NCBI RefSeq assembly: GCF_001426545.1
Contig: NZ_LMEZ01000001.1
Location: 1,302,912-1,366,911 of the forward strand
DNA from: Mycobacterium sp. Root135
Lineage (GTDB): Bacteria; Actinomycetota; Actinomycetes; Mycobacteriales; Mycobacteriaceae
DNA length: 64,000 nt
Reading direction: 5' to 3'
The notes beneath the pieces were generated by a model. That model had not been told where the DNA came from. It did no database searches and saw only the letters and a program-made list of their open reading frames with translations. Positions 62,276 through 64,000 of the stretch are shown here, one piece after another (within the stretch, counting starts at the first letter, position 1; every line of letters starts with the position of its first letter). The position numbers and the translations under genes are program-made.

Positions 62276-64000
62276 ATGGCCTCACCCCCCGTACCCGCAG
62301 CCTCGGGCCGCCTCGAGGACACCGACGGCAACATCACCTACGTCCGCACCGAAGCCGATCTGCCGCCCGTGGCGATCGTCGACCGGTCCCCCATCACGAC
62401 GAAGCACAAGATCGTCTTTGCGATCATTGCGCTGCTCGGAGCCGTCGCCTGGGCGGTGATCGCCTTCTTCCGCGGCGAGACGGTGAGCGCGGTCTGGTTC
62501 GTGGTCGCCGCCGTGTGTACCTACGTCATCGGGTACCGGTTCTACGCCCGGCTCATCGAAATGAAGATCGTGACGCCGCGCGACGACAACGCGACCCCGG
62601 CCGAGGTGTTCGAGAACGGCACCGACTACATGCCGACCGATCGGCGGGTTCTGTTCGGTCATCACTTCGCGGCGATCGCGGGTGCGGGCCCCCTGGTCGG
62701 TCCCGTCCTCGCCATGCAGATGGGCTATCTCCCCGGCACCATCTGGATCATCGTCGGCGCGGTCTTCGCCGGCTGCGTGCAGGACTATCTGGTGCTGTCG
62801 ATCTCGGTGCGCCGCCGCGGCCGCTCGCTCGGGCAGATGGCGCGTGACGAGCTGGGCACCGTCGGTGGCGTCGCCGCGATCGTCGGCGTGCTGGTGATCA
62901 TGGTGATCCTGCTGGCCGTCCTGGCCCTCGTCGTGGTCGGGGCGCTGGCGGAGAGCCCGTGGGGTGTGTTCTCCATCTCGATGACCATTCCGATCGCCCT
63001 CTTCATGGGCATCTACCTCCGTTTCCTGCGACCGGGCCGGGTGTCGGAGGTGTCCCTGATCGGTGTCGTGCTGCTGCTGCTCGCGGTGGTGGCCGGCGGC
63101 TGGGTCGCCGAAACCGCCTGGGGCACGGACTGGTTCACCCTGTCCAAGGTGACGTTGTCGTGGTGCATCATCGCGTACGGACTCGCCGCATCGGTGCTGC
63201 CGGTGTGGCTGTTGCTGGCGCCGCGCGACTACCTGTCGACGTTCATGAAGGTCGGCACGATCGTCCTGTTGGCGGTCGGCATCCTCATTGCCCGCCCCAT
63301 CATGGAGGCCCCGGCGATATCCACGTTCGCCTCCAGTGGCACCGGACCGGTGTTCGCCGGGTCGCTGTTCCCGTTCCTGTTCATCACGATCGCCTGCGGC
63401 GCACTGTCGGGCTTCCACGCCCTGATCTCCTCGGGCACCACGCCCAAGCTCCTGGAGAAGGAGAGCCAGATGCGGCTGATCGGCTACGGCGGCATGCTCA
63501 CCGAGTCGTTCGTCGCGATCATGGCGCTCATCACCGCGGCCATCCTCAACCAGCACCTCTACTTTGCGATCAACGCACCCACCGCGCAGACCGGCACCAC
63601 GGCTCAAACGGCCGCCGACTACGTCAACGGTCTCGGACTGTCCGGTGCCCCGATCACGGGTGACGAGATCAACGAGGCGGCCAGGAGCGTCGGCGAGGAG
63701 TCGATCGTGTCGCGCACGGGCGGTGCGCCGACGCTGGCGTTCGGCATGTCCGAGGTGCTGCACCAGGTCTTCGGCGGCACGGGCCTCAAGGCGTTCTGGT
63801 ATCACTTCGCGATCATGTTCGAAGCGCTGTTCATCCTCACCACCGTGGACGCAGGCACTCGGGTCGCCCGGTTCATGTTGTCCGACGGGCTCGCCAATCT
63901 CGGTGGGCCGCTGAAGAAGTTGCGCAATCCGAGCTGGCGCATCGGCGCATGGAGCTGCAGCGTCATCGTGGTGGCCGCCTGGGGCAGCATTCTTCTGATG
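62276..64000 (+). CDS. cstA: Carbon starvation protein CstA, pyruvate/peptide transporter (C-terminus outside window)
   Basis: The first 575 residues of a CstA family membrane transporter; the reading frame is open to the right edge. A 40-residue cytosolic N-terminus is followed by many helices; family blocks include FGHHFAAIAGAGPLVGPVLA, GCVQDYLVLSISVRRRGRSLG, ACGALSGFHALISSGTTPK and VDAGTRVARFML. ATG preceded by AAAGGA. CstA proteins import pyruvate or peptides under carbon limitation. Adjacent to ligB as in M. tuberculosis. Confidence 0.93.
   Translation, partial: MASPPVPAASGRLEDTDGNITYVRTEADLPPVAIVDRSPITTKHKIVFAIIALLGAVAWAVIAFFRGETVSAVWFVVAAVCTYVIGYRFYARLIEMKIVTPRDDNATPAEVFENGTDYMPTDRRVLFGHHFAAIAGAGPLVGPVLAMQMGYLPGTIWIIVGAVFAGCVQDYLVLSISVRRRGRSLGQMARDELGTVGGVAAIVGVLVIMVILLAVLALVVVGALAESPWGVFSISMTIPIALFMGIYLRFLRPGRVSEVSLIGVVLLLLAVVAGGWVAETAWGTDWFTLSKVTLSWCIIAYGLAASVLPVWLLLAPRDYLSTFMKVGTIVLLAVGILIARPIMEAPAISTFASSGTGPVFAGSLFPFLFITIACGALSGFHALISSGTTPKLLEKESQMRLIGYGGMLTESFVAIMALITAAILNQHLYFAINAPTAQTGTTAQTAADYVNGLGLSGAPITGDEINEAARSVGEESIVSRTGGAPTLAFGMSEVLHQVFGGTGLKAFWYHFAIMFEALFILTTVDAGTRVARFMLSDGLANLGGPLKKLRNPSWRIGAWSCSVIVVAAWGSILLM

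Overview
This is a high-GC actinobacterial chromosome segment, most likely from a rapidly growing Mycobacterium (Mycolicibacterium). From about 18.7 kb onward the gene order is recognisably that of the M. tuberculosis adhC - nrdF2 - nrdHIE - dinP - cyp136 - ligB - cstA region. An NrdEF/NrdH class Ib ribonucleotide reductase, a DinB2-type polymerase, CYP136, LigB, a cutinase and a DUF3349 protein all point the same way. GTG starts, 1-4 nt start/stop overlaps and overlapping convergent stops are frequent. I saw no rRNA, tRNA, CRISPR array or intact insertion sequence.

Region 1 (1-18.4 kb) is accessory metabolism: two large leftward operons flanking one rightward TetR gene. The first reads fused ABC ATPase - permease - permease - isochorismatase-like hydrolase - substrate-binding lipoprotein - metallo-hydrolase - calycin-like protein - 2OG/Fe(II) oxygenase - second substrate-binding lipoprotein - second metallo-hydrolase, and runs off the left edge. 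The lipoprotein/hydrolase pair is duplicated. The second operon encodes two DUF1989 proteins, a biotin-dependent urea/guanidine carboxylase and allophanate hydrolase, which is the layout of the guanidine degradation pathway. The palindrome CTGTC-N4-GACAG occurs twice between the TetR gene and the ATPase gene and once upstream of the carboxylase operon. I infer that one TetR controls uptake and processing of a nitrogenous, possibly guanidino, compound together with guanidine assimilation.

Region 2 (18.7-28.2 kb): alcohol dehydrogenase, DUF3349 protein, amino acid/amine permease, DUF1275 membrane protein, a LacI-controlled inositol/sugar catabolic pair (TIM-barrel isomerase/dehydratase and IolG-like dehydrogenase) with a clear operator, two small membrane proteins (one frameshifted as written), and a catalase-like protein coupled to cytochrome b561.

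Region 3 (28.2-39.9 kb) holds the ribonucleotide reductase genes, split into nrdF and, 7 kb away, nrdHIE. They are separated by a flavin monooxygenase and its TetR neighbour, a geranylgeranyl-reductase-family protein, an SDR, a GNAT acetyltransferase, a LysR-like protein lacking its HTH, and a DUF5997 protein. An NrdR-type box lies upstream of nrdHIE.

Region 4 (39.3-53.4 kb): FMN reductase/TetR pair, dinB2 with an OLD/RecF-like AAA ATPase, lipoprotein alkaline phosphatase, SDR, an NmrA/HxlR pair, TetR/cyp136, a DUF308 protein, a TetR downstream of a stand-alone LeuA-regulatory-domain protein that has a long leader hairpin, a TSUP exporter, an aminoglycoside-phosphotransferase-fold kinase and a cutinase.

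Region 5 (53.6-64 kb): a lipoprotein zinc peptidase with a degenerate second copy of its own domain, pyruvate oxidase-type PoxB, a membrane-anchored molybdopterin oxidoreductase, two tandem VWA-domain proteins, LigB and the start of CstA, which is cut by the right edge.
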